Below are positions 17,849-28,848 of a stretch of 64,000 bases of DNA, piece by piece. Made by a program: the position numbers and the translations under genes. Source of the stretch: Clostridia bacterium (GTDB lineage: Bacteria > Bacillota > Clostridia > Oscillospirales > Butyricicoccaceae); NCBI GenBank assembly GCA_029099685.1, contig JAQXOO010000012.1, positions 62,001 through 126,000 of the forward strand, given 5' to 3'. The notes under the pieces are model-generated. The model saw only the letters and a program-made list of their open reading frames with translations, did no database searches and had not been told where the DNA came from. Numbering within the stretch: position 1 is the stretch's first letter; every line of letters begins with the position of its first letter.

Positions 17849-18691
17849 TTACGCATCCTCCTTTTTCTTGCCCAGATAGGCCTCGATAACGGCGGGATTG
17901 GCCTGGATATCCTCGGGGGTGCCCTTGGCGATGATACGGCCGAAGTTCAGCACGCAGATTCCTTCGCAGACCTCCATGACCAGGTTCATATCGTGCTCGA
18001 TCAGCAGCACGGCGATGTGGAAGGTGTCGCGGATCTTGCGGATGCTTTCCATCAGCTCGGCGGTCTCCGAGGGATTCATGCCGGCGGCAGGCTCATCAAG
18101 CAGCAGCAGGGAGGGGCAGGTGGCCAGGGCACGGACGATCTCCAGACGGCGCTGGGCGCCGTAGGGCAGAGAGCCGGCCTTTACATTAGCCATGTCCTCC
18201 ATGTGGAAGATGGACAGCAGCTCCAGGCAGCGCTCGTGGACCACTTTTTCTTCCCGCCAGAAGTTTTTCAGCCGCAGGATGCCGCTGGCCATGCTGTATT
18301 TCATTTGGGTATCCATGGCAACCGCCACGTTTTCCTCCACAGTCATGGTGGAGAACAGGCGAATGTTCTGGAAGGTACGGGCGATGCCGGCGCGGTTCAC
18401 CTGGGCGGTGTTCAGTCCGTGGGTGTCCTTGCCGTCCAGCAGGATGGTGCCGTGGGTGGGCTGATAAACCTTGGTCAACAGATTGAAAACGGTGGTCTTG
18501 CCGGCGCCGTTGGGGCCGATCAGACCGGCGATCTCGGTGCGGCCGATGGTCAGGTTAAAGTCCTCCACGGCCTTCAGCCCGCCGAAGGTAATACCCAGGC
18601 CTACACACTCCAGAATAGGGCGCTTGCCCGCGTCGCGCTCGGGGATCAGGCCGGTGGAGGGCGTGGGGACCAGTTTGGTTTTACTTGCCAT
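17849..18691 (-). CDS. livG: Branched-chain amino acid ABC importer ATPase LivG
   Basis: A 280-residue ATPase with Walker A GPNGAGKTT (about 59-67) and the LivG-specific C-terminal extension (IEHDMNLVMEVCEGICVLN). ATG 18691 follows AGGAGG by nine bases; a GTG nine bases earlier overlaps the ribosome site. The start overlaps the end of livM by 11 bases. Confidence 0.93.
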   Translation of the reverse strand: MASKTKLVPTPSTGLIPERDAGKRPILECVGLGITFGGLKAVEDFNLTIGRTEIAGLIGPNGAGKTTVFNLLTKVYQPTHGTILLDGKDTHGLNTAQVNRAGIARTFQNIRLFSTMTVEENVAVAMDTQMKYSMASGILRLKNFWREEKVVHERCLELLSIFHMEDMANVKAGSLPYGAQRRLEIVRALATCPSLLLLDEPAAGMNPSETAELMESIRKIRDTFHIAVLLIEHDMNLVMEVCEGICVLNFGRIIAKGTPEDIQANPAVIEAYLGKKKEDA

Positions 18692-19778
18692 TTGCGTCAC
18701 CCTCCTTTGCTTTCTTCTTGGGAAGTCTGGGAGCCAGTTTCTCCTCCCGGAACTTGACCATCATGGCCTTGATCTTGGGATTGTTGGTGACCAGCATCAC
18801 CAAAATCAGCACGATGGCGTAAACCAGCATACGGTAGTCGGCATATTCACGGAGCAGCTCAGGCAGGATGGTCAGCGTGGCAGCAGCGATGATGGAGCCG
18901 CGGATATTGCCCATGCCGCCCAAAACCACAAACACCAGGATCAGAATGGAGGTGTTGAAGTCAAACTTTTTTGCGATGATGGAGGAGAAGTTCATCACGT
19001 ACAGCGTGCCTGCAGCGCCTGCCAGCACAGCGGAGGTGACAAAGGCCATGATCTTGTACTTGGGAATGGAAATGCCGATGGACTCTGCGGCGATGCGGTT
19101 GTCGCGCATGGCCATGATGGCGCGGCCCTGGCGGCTGCGGATCAGGTTGAGTACCACCACCAGAGTGATCATCACCAGGATGAAGCCCATGGTCAGGGTG
19201 GAGATCTTCTGGATGCCTACCACGCCCATGGGGCCGCGGACGATCATCTGGCCGTCAGCGGCCAGATCCAGCGCGGACTCGCTCATGCCGAAGTGGACGC
19301 CGCTGGAATCCTTGCCCACATAAAGACACTGCATGATGTTGCGGATGATCTCGCCGAAAGCCAGGGTCACAATGGCAAGATAGTCGCCACGCAGGCGCAG
19401 GACGGGTACCACGACGATCAGACTCACCAGACCGGCCAAAACGCCGCCCACCACCATGCAGATGGCCAGGCGGAGGGGCGCGATGGGGATCAGGTCCGCC
19501 AGCAGGGCAGAGGCCACAGCGCCGGTATAGGCGCCGATGCTCATAAAGCCCGCGTGGCCCAGACTCAGCTCGCCCATGATGCCTACCGTCAGGTTCAGAG
19601 AAACAGCCATGACGATATAGGCGCAGATGGGGACCAAAAAGCCGGCCAGAGAATAGGAAAGCAGCCCCAGATTCTGCAGCGCGAACAGGACCACATAAGC
19701 CACGATGACCATCAGATAGGTGGCAATGTTACCTTTTAAAGCCTTTTTCAGGTTCAGTTTTTTCATCTTTTCAGCCAC
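18681..19778 (-). CDS. livM: Branched-chain amino acid ABC importer permease LivM
   Basis: A 365-residue permease with about ten hydrophobic segments and the family motif GELSLGHAGFMSIGAYTGA. The charged C-terminal tail (EEKLAPRLPKKKAKEG) is cytoplasmic. I keep the GTG at 19778, which has GAAGGTG eight bases away; ATG 19766 is an alternative. It follows livH by three bases. Confidence 0.92.
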   Translation of the reverse strand: MAEKMKKLNLKKALKGNIATYLMVIVAYVVLFALQNLGLLSYSLAGFLVPICAYIVMAVSLNLTVGIMGELSLGHAGFMSIGAYTGAVASALLADLIPIAPLRLAICMVVGGVLAGLVSLIVVVPVLRLRGDYLAIVTLAFGEIIRNIMQCLYVGKDSSGVHFGMSESALDLAADGQMIVRGPMGVVGIQKISTLTMGFILVMITLVVVLNLIRSRQGRAIMAMRDNRIAAESIGISIPKYKIMAFVTSAVLAGAAGTLYVMNFSSIIAKKFDFNTSILILVFVVLGGMGNIRGSIIAAATLTILPELLREYADYRMLVYAIVLILVMLVTNNPKIKAMMVKFREEKLAPRLPKKKAKEGDANGK

Positions 19779-19781
19779 GGC

Positions 19782-20666
19782 TTACACCTTCTCTCGGATG
19801 GGCTTGCCCAGCAGGCCGGTGGGACGGACCAGAAGCACGATGATCAGCACGCCAAACACGATGGCGTTGGAAAGCTCCTGGGAAATATAGGCGTTGCAGA
19901 AGATCTCCAGAACGCCCAGCAGCAGACCGCCCAGCAGCGCTCCGGGGATGGAGCCGATGCCGCCGAAAACGGCGGCGGTAAAGGCCTTGATGCCGGGCAT
20001 GGAGCCGGTGGTGGGCATCAGCATGGGATAGGTGGAGCACAAAAGGACACCGGCAATGGCGGCCAGGCCCGAGCCGATGGCAAAGGTCAGGGAGATGGTG
20101 CCGTCCACATTGATGCCCATGAGCTGCGCCGCACCCTTGTCCTCACTGACAGCGCGCATGGCCTTGCCCACGCGGGTCTTGCCGGTGAACAGGGTCAGCG
20201 CGGTCATGGTGATGAGGCAGACCAAGATGTTAACGATGACTTTTCCAGAGATGGACAGGTCACCGTCAAACAGCTTCAGAGGAGGAATGCCGTCCAGCAG
20301 GGAAGGAAAGACCTTACCTGCGCTGCCCCAGATAAGCAGTGCGGCATTCTGCAGGAAATAGCTGACGCCGATGGCGGTGATCAGCACCGCCAGGGAGGGA
20401 GCCTGGCGCAAAGGCTTGTAGGCAAGCCGCTCCACCAGGATTCCCAAAAGGGTACAGGCCACGACCGCGATCAGGATGGAAGGCAGCGTGCCCAGTCCCA
20501 GATACATGACCGAGCAGAAACAGACATAACCACCGATCATGATGACGTCGCCGTGGGCAAAGTTCAGCATTTTGGCGATGCCGTAAACCATGGTATAACC
20601 CAAGGCGATGATGGCATAAACGCTGCCCAGGCTCAGTCCATTGATGAGATTGGTCAGAAAGGACAT
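19782..20666 (-). CDS. livH: Branched-chain amino acid ABC importer permease LivH
   Basis: A 294-residue permease with about eight hydrophobic segments and the typical N-terminal GLSLGSVYAIIALGYTMVYG and NFAHGDVIM. It pairs with LivM to form the membrane channel. It is separated from livK by about 120 bases that contain a strong stem-loop. Confidence 0.93.
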   Translation of the reverse strand: MSFLTNLINGLSLGSVYAIIALGYTMVYGIAKMLNFAHGDVIMIGGYVCFCSVMYLGLGTLPSILIAVVACTLLGILVERLAYKPLRQAPSLAVLITAIGVSYFLQNAALLIWGSAGKVFPSLLDGIPPLKLFDGDLSISGKVIVNILVCLITMTALTLFTGKTRVGKAMRAVSEDKGAAQLMGINVDGTISLTFAIGSGLAAIAGVLLCSTYPMLMPTTGSMPGIKAFTAAVFGGIGSIPGALLGGLLLGVLEIFCNAYISQELSNAIVFGVLIIVLLVRPTGLLGKPIREKV

Positions 20667-20714
20667 ATAGATAACACCTGCTTTTTTAATAGAGTGTCAT
20701 GGGTTCGGGCAGCA

Positions 20715-20746
20715 CCGCGGGGAGCGGGCACGGCCGCTCCCCGCGG
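20715..20746 (-). other. Stem-loop between livK and livH
   Basis: A perfect 13-bp GC stem (20715-20727 with 20734-20746) with a six-base loop and no T run. In binding-protein operons such elements stabilise the 5' message or lower downstream expression, which would give more binding protein than permease. That role is inferred. Confidence 0.65.
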
Positions 20747-20787
20747 ATCCACCCAGGGGTGGCTCCCTGTATGGAAAAGAGAAGGTA

Positions 20788-21942
20788 TTACTTGGTGATG
20801 TACGCGCCGCCGGAGATCTCAACCACCATGGGGGTCTTGGACACTTCGCCAAGGGTGGTCCAGCCCATACCGGTGCCGGTCAGACCGTCGATCTTGAAAT
20901 CAGCGGAGGTAAAGGTGGCGATCAGTTTCTCGCAAATCTCCTCGGGCTTGGACTCGGCAGTGATGCCGTTCTTGACGCAGGCGTCATAGATGGCATAGAT
21001 GCAGTCATAGCCGTCGGCAGCAAACTGGTTCAGGGTCTCAGCGCCGTATTTTTCAGTGTAGGTCTTGACGAAGTTCTGGGTGCGCTCGTCGGTGGCGGTG
21101 GGGTTGAAGGGGGTCATCAGCATCAGACCCTCGGCCAGAGAAGCGTCAAAGCCGTCCAGAGACAGGATGCCGTCCATGCCGTCAGCACCGAAGAAGGTGG
21201 GAGCATAGCCCATATCCTTGGCCTGAGCCAGCATCAGGGAAGCGGGGGTGTAGTAAATGGGCAGGAACATCATGTCAGCACCGGCGGATTTGGCCTCGTT
21301 CAGCTGCGTGGTGAAGTCGGTGTTGCTGTCATCGGGGAAGGTGACCTGGGCGACAACATCCAGGTTCAGTTCCTTGGCACGGTCGATGAAGGCCATGGCA
21401 ATACCGGTGGAGTAAGCGTCGCCGTTGTTGTACAGGACGGCGATCTTTTCGCCCAGATTGTTGGCAGCCACATAGTCAGCGGCGGCAATGCCCTGGTTGG
21501 GGTCGGTGAAGCACATCTGGAAGACGTTGTTCTTGCCGGCAGTGACATCAGAGGAGGATGCGGAGGGGGTCAGCTGGAAGTAGCGGTCAGAAGCGGTCTC
21601 GCCGGCAACGGCCACGCAGGAACCGGTGGTGGTGCAGCCATACAGGATCTGCATGCCCCAGCCCTTCAGGTTGTTGTAGGCGTTGACGCCCTTTTCGCCG
21701 TCGGCTTCGTCGTCCTGGAAGTTCAGCTCCAGCTGCAGGCCGCCCTTGGCGTTGATCTCGTCAACAGCGACCTGAGCGCCGTTCTTGGTGGCGATGCCGT
21801 AGGTGGCGGCGCCGCCGGTGAGGGGACCGATGCCGCCGATCTTGATGGCGGCGGTGTTGGAGGGTGCCTTGCTGCCGCAGCCGGCCAGGCAGGCCAGCAT
21901 CATCGTGGCAGCCATGATGATCGCAAAGACTTTCTTGTTCAT
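20788..21942 (-). CDS. livK: Branched-chain amino acid binding lipoprotein LivK
   Basis: A 384-residue type I periplasmic-binding protein. The first 24 residues are a lipoprotein signal ending in the lipobox LAGC. The domain begins with IKIGGIGPLTGGAATYG, the family signature for leucine/isoleucine/valine binding proteins. ATG 21942 has AAGGAGAAAAGG upstream. Binding of other amino acids or amides is possible. Confidence 0.92.
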   Translation of the reverse strand: MNKKVFAIIMAATMMLACLAGCGSKAPSNTAAIKIGGIGPLTGGAATYGIATKNGAQVAVDEINAKGGLQLELNFQDDEADGEKGVNAYNNLKGWGMQILYGCTTTGSCVAVAGETASDRYFQLTPSASSSDVTAGKNNVFQMCFTDPNQGIAAADYVAANNLGEKIAVLYNNGDAYSTGIAMAFIDRAKELNLDVVAQVTFPDDSNTDFTTQLNEAKSAGADMMFLPIYYTPASLMLAQAKDMGYAPTFFGADGMDGILSLDGFDASLAEGLMLMTPFNPTATDERTQNFVKTYTEKYGAETLNQFAADGYDCIYAIYDACVKNGITAESKPEEICEKLIATFTSADFKIDGLTGTGMGWTTLGEVSKTPMVVEISGGAYITK

Positions 21943-22026
21943 ATTCCTTTTCTCCTTTGAAAAAAAGTTTTTCAGTTTTTCCCGGCAGGCGGTCGGCCGA
22001 TCCGTCCTGCCGGCATTTATACAAAG

Positions 22027-22056
22027 AAGCGGCCCCGCCATTGAGCGAGGCCGCTT
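22027..22056 (-). terminator. Probable terminator between the small membrane ORF and livK
   Basis: An 8-bp stem (22027-22034 with 22049-22056) is followed on the minus strand by a T-rich stretch (CTTTGTATAAAT). The T run is imperfect. Confidence 0.5.
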
Positions 22057-22073
22057 CGCTGTATCAGCGAACG

Positions 22074-22316
22074 TTATGCCAAACTCTCAGGCTTTTTGGG
22101 ACTGGATACCATAATTCGCAAGGCAGAAATGGTAATGACCACTACCAGAACGCCCAGAATGTGCAGGCGCAGTACAAGCAGGACAAAAAGAATGGACGCC
22201 AGCAAAGCGGCGCCCAACATCATGCAGAACAGATTGGCACAGGAAGAAGAAGCGGCTGCGGAAAAGGCAGACGCCTGTTTAGACTGCATAAACTTGCTGC
22301 ACTTCCGTGTAAACAT
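22074..22316 (-). CDS. Small membrane protein of unknown function
   Basis: An 80-residue protein, not recognised. The first 30 residues are basic with several Cys, Ser and Ala. The rest holds one long or two short membrane segments (ASILFVLLVLRLHILGVLVV). ATG 22316 follows AAAGGAGCGG at a good distance. A consensus promoter and a terminator bracket it, which argues that it is real. It lies between the liv and ilv-leu operons, both concerned with branched-chain amino acids, but no function can be assigned. Confidence 0.65.
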   Translation of the reverse strand: MFTRKCSKFMQSKQASAFSAAASSSCANLFCMMLGAALLASILFVLLVLRLHILGVLVVVITISALRIMVSSPKKPESLA

Positions 22317-22349
22317 AACCGCCGCTCCTTTCATGATTTACTATAACGT

Positions 22350-22378
22350 ATTTTAGGACATAAAAGCACGAAAGTCAA
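22350..22378 (-). promoter_or_regulatory. Promoter of the small membrane ORF
   Basis: On the minus strand TTGACT (22373-22378) and TAAAAT (22350-22355) are separated by exactly 17 bases. Confidence 0.8.
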
Positions 22379-22455
22379 GGGTTTCTTTGACGAAAATTCG
22401 GGAAAAAAATCAAAAAAACGCAGTTTTCATTATATAAATTGCCTATATTTTGCAG

Positions 22456-22488
22456 GACCCGCCTGTATTTTATCCATACAGGCGGGTC
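22456..22488 (-). terminator. Stem-loop ending the leu-ilv operon
   Basis: A perfect 13-bp stem (22456-22468 with 22476-22488) just after the stop codon of the DUF815 gene. The T run on the minus strand is weak, so it may be a processing or stabilising stem. Confidence 0.6.
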
Positions 22489-22496
22489 TGAAAGTA

Positions 22497-23783
22497 TTAG
22501 TTTCCGGAAAAACCTGCCAGGTCGTTGACGAACTGCTGCGCCGCCCGGCCGGAAACGCCGCCGTGGCGGATCTCCCAGGCATCGGCTTTGCGGAACAGCG
22601 TTTCTTCGTCCATGACCACGCCGGCGCGCCGGGCCAGGGTGCTGACGATGCGGTGATACTCCTGCCGGCCGGGGGAAGAAAAATTGATTGCCAGGCCGAA
22701 ACGGCTTGACAGAGACAGCTTTTCCTCCATGGTGTCGGACCGGTGGACATCGCCGTTGTGTTCCATGTCGGAGCGGTCATTCCAGGTCTCCCGGATGAGG
22801 TGGCGCCGGTTGGAGGTGGCATAGACCAGCAGGTTGTCCGGCCGCGCCTCCACACCGCCCTCGATGACCGCCTTGAGGAATTTGTACTCGATCTCAAAAT
22901 CCTCAAAGGACAGGTCATCGATAAACAGAATAAATTTGCAGTTGCGCTGCTTGACCAGGGCGATCACGTCCGACAGGGAGCGGAACTGGTGCTTGTACAG
23001 TTCGATGAGCCGCAGCCCACGGGGAAAAAACTCATGAAGCAGCGCCCGGACGCAGGTGGATTTTCCGCTGCCGCTGTCGCCGTAGAGCAGGACATTGTTG
23101 GCGGGCCTGCCCTCCAAGAAGGCCACGGTGTTCCGCACCAGCTGTTCCTTTTGAAGATCATAGCCTACCAGGTCGCTCAGACGGACGGGGTCCTCATTGA
23201 AAATGGGCCGGAGCAGTGCCCGGCTGTTTTCCTCCACCCGGAAGGCGTGGCCCAGACCGAATATGCCCACGCCGTGGTGTGCGTAATGGTCGGTCAGAAC
23301 GCGGCAGAAGCTGTCCGCATCGGCGGCTTCAGCCAGCCTGCGGGCAGTCTCAGACACCAAACGGCCCACGCCGCCAGCCTTTTTGCCCAAGCCTGTCATC
23401 TCCAGCTCGTCAAACAGGTCCACCTTCAGAAGATCCCGGCTTACCGATGCCAAGTCATAGTGGAACAGATCCAGAAACAGGGCCAGGTCCTTTTTCGCCA
23501 GACGGCCAAGCGTATCCTCCCGGTCCGGTGCGTATTCACGGCTGAGGGTGAAGGGATTTTCGTCGGTCAGCAGGAACCAGGTGAGATAACTGTGCCACAG
23601 ATTGCCCTCCAGCCCGAACGCATCGGCGAGATCCACCATCCGGCGGAATTCATGAGAAAGCCGGTCCAGTAAATCGGGGGAAGGGCCGCTGGCGGCGGCT
23701 TCCTGCAGCGTCTCGGACAGGCGGACCAGGATGCTGTCCTCACCGGGGCGAAACAGCACCAGCCTGCAGATGATATTGTGCAA
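22497..23783 (-). CDS. DUF815 family AAA ATPase
   Basis: A 428-residue protein with a C-terminal P-loop domain: Walker A GDSGSGKST near residue 235 and Walker B FILFIDDLSFE. The N-terminal half is helical and has no motif I know. DUF815 proteins are found in many bacteria without a settled role. I chose a TTG at 23783, ten bases after GAGGAG; earlier in-frame starts fall inside ilvD. It lies 13 bases after ilvD and is thus the last gene of the branched-chain operon. Confidence 0.8.
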   Translation of the reverse strand: MHNIICRLVLFRPGEDSILVRLSETLQEAAASGPSPDLLDRLSHEFRRMVDLADAFGLEGNLWHSYLTWFLLTDENPFTLSREYAPDREDTLGRLAKKDLALFLDLFHYDLASVSRDLLKVDLFDELEMTGLGKKAGGVGRLVSETARRLAEAADADSFCRVLTDHYAHHGVGIFGLGHAFRVEENSRALLRPIFNEDPVRLSDLVGYDLQKEQLVRNTVAFLEGRPANNVLLYGDSGSGKSTCVRALLHEFFPRGLRLIELYKHQFRSLSDVIALVKQRNCKFILFIDDLSFEDFEIEYKFLKAVIEGGVEARPDNLLVYATSNRRHLIRETWNDRSDMEHNGDVHRSDTMEEKLSLSSRFGLAINFSSPGRQEYHRIVSTLARRAGVVMDEETLFRKADAWEIRHGGVSGRAAQQFVNDLAGFSGN

Positions 23784-23796
23784 GTGGATCAACTCC

Positions 23797-25458
23797 TCAG
23801 GAAAGGATGGCGCCCTTGTCGGCGGAGGAGACCAGTTTGGCATACCGGGCCAGATAGCCGGTCTTTACCTTGGGCTCGGGGCAGACCCAGTTCGCTCGGC
23901 GGCGGGCCAGCTCCTCATCAGACACGTTCAGCTGGATGGAGCAGCCGGGAATGTCGATGGCAATGATATCTCCTTCTTCCACCAGGGCGATGTTGCCGCC
24001 GGAAGCGGCTTCGGGGCTGATATGGCCGATGGAAGCGCCACGGGTGGCGCCGGAGAAGCGGCCGTCAGTGATCAGAGCCACACTTTCGCCCAGCCCCATG
24101 CCGCAGATGGCAGAGGTGGGATTGAGCATCTCGCGCATACCGGGACCGCCCTTGGGGCCTTCGTAGCGGATGACAACCACATCACCGGCCACGATCTTTT
24201 TGGCGTAGATGGCGGCAATGGCCTCCTCCTCGGAGTTGAACACCCGGGCGGGACCCTCGTGCTTCATCATTTCGGGGGCCACGGCGGACTGCTTGACCAC
24301 ACAGCCGTCGGGAGCCAGGTTGCCCTTCAGCACGGCGATGCCGCCGCTGGGGGAGAAGGGTTTGTCTATGGGCCGGATGACCTGCTCGTTGCGGTTGACC
24401 ACGCCCTCCAGGTTTTCCGCAACGGTTTTTCCCGTGGCGGTGATGAGGCTGGTGTCCAGCAGGCCCTTGCGGGTCAGCTCCTTCATGACGGCATAGACGC
24501 CGCCGGCCCGTTCCAGATCTTCCATATAGGCCTCGCCGGCAGGCGCCAGATGGCACAGGTTGGGGGTGCGGGCGGAGATGGCGTTGGATTCGTCCAGGTC
24601 GATCTCGATGCCCGCCTCATGGGCGATGGCGGGCAGGTGCAGCATGGTGTTGGTGGAGCAGCCCAGAGCCATGTCCACCGTTTCCGCGTTGCGGAAGGCG
24701 GCCTGGGTCATAATGTCCCGGGGACGGATGTCTTTTTCGATCAGCTCCATGATCTTCATGCCGGTGTGCTTGGCCAGCCGCAGCCGGGCGGAATAGACGG
24801 CGGGGATGGTGCCGTTTCCGCGGAGCGCCATGCCGATGGCCTCGGTGAGGCAGTTCATGGAATTGGCGGTATACATACCGGAGCAGCTGCCGCAGGTGGG
24901 GCAGGCGTTTTCGGTATATTCCCGGACGCCTTCCTCGTCCAGCGTGCCGGCGTGATAGGCGCCCACCGCCTCGAACATATGGCTCAGGCAGGTGCGGCGG
25001 CCGTCGTTCATGGTTCCGGCCAGCATGGGCCCGCCGGAGCAGAAGATGGTGGGGATGTTCAGACGGGCGGCGGCCATCAGCAGGCCGGGCACGTTCTTGT
25101 CACAGTTGGGGATCATGACCAGACCGTCGAACTGGTGGGCCAGAACCATGGCCTCGGTGGAGTCCGCGATCAGGTCACGGGTCACCAGGGAATACTTCAT
25201 GCCGATGTGGCCCATGGCGATGCCATCGCACACGGCGATGGCGGGGAACATGATGGGCGTGCCGCCGGCGGCGCGGATGCCGTCCTTTACCGCCTGGGCG
25301 ATCTTGTCCAGGTGCATATGGCCGGGGACGACCTCATTATAGGAGCACACCACGCCCACCAGGGGGCGTTCCAGCTCCTCGTCGGTATAGCCCAGGGCGT
25401 ACAGCAGGCTCTTGTTGGGCGTGCGCTCCACGCCGTTTTTGATCTTGTCGGAAATCAT
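23797..25458 (-). CDS. ilvD: Dihydroxy-acid dehydratase
   Basis: A 553-residue IlvD/EDD-family enzyme with the iron-sulfur cysteine motifs ([23 protein letters not shown]). It converts 2,3-dihydroxy acids to 2-keto acids in valine and isoleucine synthesis. The cluster is oxygen-labile, which suits an anaerobe. It follows ilvC after a 77-base gap holding a stem-loop. Confidence 0.96.
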   Translation of the reverse strand: MISDKIKNGVERTPNKSLLYALGYTDEELERPLVGVVCSYNEVVPGHMHLDKIAQAVKDGIRAAGGTPIMFPAIAVCDGIAMGHIGMKYSLVTRDLIADSTEAMVLAHQFDGLVMIPNCDKNVPGLLMAAARLNIPTIFCSGGPMLAGTMNDGRRTCLSHMFEAVGAYHAGTLDEEGVREYTENACPTCGSCSGMYTANSMNCLTEAIGMALRGNGTIPAVYSARLRLAKHTGMKIMELIEKDIRPRDIMTQAAFRNAETVDMALGCSTNTMLHLPAIAHEAGIEIDLDESNAISARTPNLCHLAPAGEAYMEDLERAGGVYAVMKELTRKGLLDTSLITATGKTVAENLEGVVNRNEQVIRPIDKPFSPSGGIAVLKGNLAPDGCVVKQSAVAPEMMKHEGPARVFNSEEEAIAAIYAKKIVAGDVVVIRYEGPKGGPGMREMLNPTSAICGMGLGESVALITDGRFSGATRGASIGHISPEAASGGNIALVEEGDIIAIDIPGCSIQLNVSDEELARRRANWVCPEPKVKTGYLARYAKLVSSADKGAILS

Positions 25459-25491
25459 GGGTGTTTCCTCCTCATTTCAGGATAGGGAAGG

Positions 25492-25523
25492 GCCTCCCGC
25501 ACCGCTTGGCGGACGCGGGAGGC
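25492..25523 (-). other. Stem-loop between ilvC and ilvD
   Basis: A perfect 9-bp GC stem (25492-25500 with 25515-25523) in the gap between ilvC and ilvD, with no T run. It may be an RNA processing or stability element. Confidence 0.5.
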
Positions 25524-25535
25524 TCAAAAAAGAGA

Positions 25536-27090
<1,555 letters not shown>

Positions 27091-27102
27091 GCGTATCCCT
27101 CC

Positions 27103-28809
27103 TTAATCCACGATGAAATTGGTGATGTGGCTGCCGCCGCCCACCATGGGCCGCACCATCTCGTCGGTATCGATGGCGCAGTCGATGATATAGCCGGTTT
27201 TGCGCTCCAGGGCTTCCTTCAGCGCGTCCTCCAGCTCCGCCACATTGGTGACCCTACGGCCCTTCAGACCGTAGGCCTCCGCCAGCTTGACAAAGTCGGG
27301 GGCGCGGTCCAGCGTGGTCTGGGAATAACGCTTGTTATAGATCAGGGTCTGCCACTGGCGGACCATGCCCAGCGTACCATTGTTGAATATCACGGTGATG
27401 ATGGGCAGACGATAATACTGCTCGGTGGCAAGCTCGTTGCAGTTCATGCGGAAGCTGCCGTCGCCGGTGATGTGCAGCACCGGGCTGTCCGGGTTGCCCA
27501 CCTGGGCGCCGATGGCTGCCCCCAGACCGAAGCCCATGGCGCCGAAGCCGCCGGAGGTCAGAAGCTGGCCGGGAAAATCAAAGTGGAAGTGCTGGATGGC
27601 CCACATCTGATGCTGGCCCACATCGGTGGCCACGATGGTGTTCATGGGGGCCAGGCGGGCGATGGTGTCAGAGATCTGCTTGGGAGTCAGAGTCTCGCCG
27701 TCCAGGGTGTATTCGGTCTCGGTCTTAAAGGAGAACACATACTTTTTCCATTCGGTATGGTCCGCCTGGGGCACCCGCTCCAGCAGCATCTGCAGCACCT
27801 GCTTGGCGTCGCCGATGATGTGGTGGTCGGTGCGGACGTTTTTGTTGATCTCGGACCGGTCGATGTCGATCTGGACGATCTTGGCCTGCTTTGCGAAGCT
27901 GGCGGGGTCCAGGGCCACCCGGTCAGAGAACCGGCAGCCCACGGCGATGAGCAGGTCGCAGCCGTCCACCGCCATGTTGGAGGCCTGGGAGCCGTGCATT
28001 CCGATCATGCCGGTGGTCAGTGGATTGCGGCCGCGGAAGCCGCCGCCGCCCATAACGGTGACTGCCACCGGAGAATCGATGCGCTCGGCGAACTGAAGGA
28101 ACTCCTCGTGGGCCCTGCCGCGGACAACGCCGCCGCCGCAGATCAGCAGGGGCTTGCTGGACTGGCGGATCATCTCCGCCAGGGTGTCCACGTCGGCCAC
28201 ATCAGGCTCGGGAGCCTTGAAGTCCTGGGTGGCCCGCTGGATCAGCTTGCCCAGATGGCCATGGAAGCGGTGCTGCTCCAGCGGGAGCGGCTCGTATTCG
28301 GCCTTTTCGGCGGTGACATTCTTGAGAATATCGATGAGCACCGGCCCGGGGCGGCCGCTACGGGCAATGCCGAAGGCCTCACGGACGATGTCCGCCAGCT
28401 TGTTAACATCCCGGACCAGGTAGTTGCTTTTGGTGATGGGCATGGTGATGCCGGTGATGTCCACCTCCTGAAAAGAATCCTTGCCGATGAGGTTTTCCGC
28501 CACATTACAGGTGATGAACACCACGGGGGAGGAATCCAGATGGGCGGTGGCGATGCCGGTGACCAGATTGGTGCAGCCGGGGCCGGAGGTGGCGAAGCAG
28601 ACGCCTACCTTGCCGGTGCTGCGGGCATAGCCGTCGGCGGCGTGGGCTGCGCCCTGTTCGTGGGCGGTGAGAATGTGCTTGATCTTGCCGGTATATCCGT
28701 ACAGCGCGTCATACACATTGAGGATCGTGCCGCCGGGATAGCCGAAAATGGTGTCAACACCCTGTTCCAGCAGACACTGGATCAGGATCTCCGCACCTGT
28801 CATTTGCAT
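27103..28809 (-). CDS. ilvB: Acetolactate synthase catalytic subunit
   Basis: A 568-residue thiamine-diphosphate enzyme. The catalytic Glu51 lies in TAHEQGAAHAADGY, and GDGSFRMNCNEL is the cofactor motif. It condenses pyruvate with pyruvate or 2-ketobutyrate to start valine and isoleucine synthesis. ATG 28809 has AAGGAG upstream; a second ATG lies two codons on. Confidence 0.96.
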   Translation of the reverse strand: MQMTGAEILIQCLLEQGVDTIFGYPGGTILNVYDALYGYTGKIKHILTAHEQGAAHAADGYARSTGKVGVCFATSGPGCTNLVTGIATAHLDSSPVVFITCNVAENLIGKDSFQEVDITGITMPITKSNYLVRDVNKLADIVREAFGIARSGRPGPVLIDILKNVTAEKAEYEPLPLEQHRFHGHLGKLIQRATQDFKAPEPDVADVDTLAEMIRQSSKPLLICGGGVVRGRAHEEFLQFAERIDSPVAVTVMGGGGFRGRNPLTTGMIGMHGSQASNMAVDGCDLLIAVGCRFSDRVALDPASFAKQAKIVQIDIDRSEINKNVRTDHHIIGDAKQVLQMLLERVPQADHTEWKKYVFSFKTETEYTLDGETLTPKQISDTIARLAPMNTIVATDVGQHQMWAIQHFHFDFPGQLLTSGGFGAMGFGLGAAIGAQVGNPDSPVLHITGDGSFRMNCNELATEQYYRLPIITVIFNNGTLGMVRQWQTLIYNKRYSQTTLDRAPDFVKLAEAYGLKGRRVTNVAELEDALKEALERKTGYIIDCAIDTDEMVRPMVGGGSHITNFIVD

Positions 28810-28848
28810 ATGTCGGTCAACTCCTTATGAATCTCAGAGGGTCTTTCC

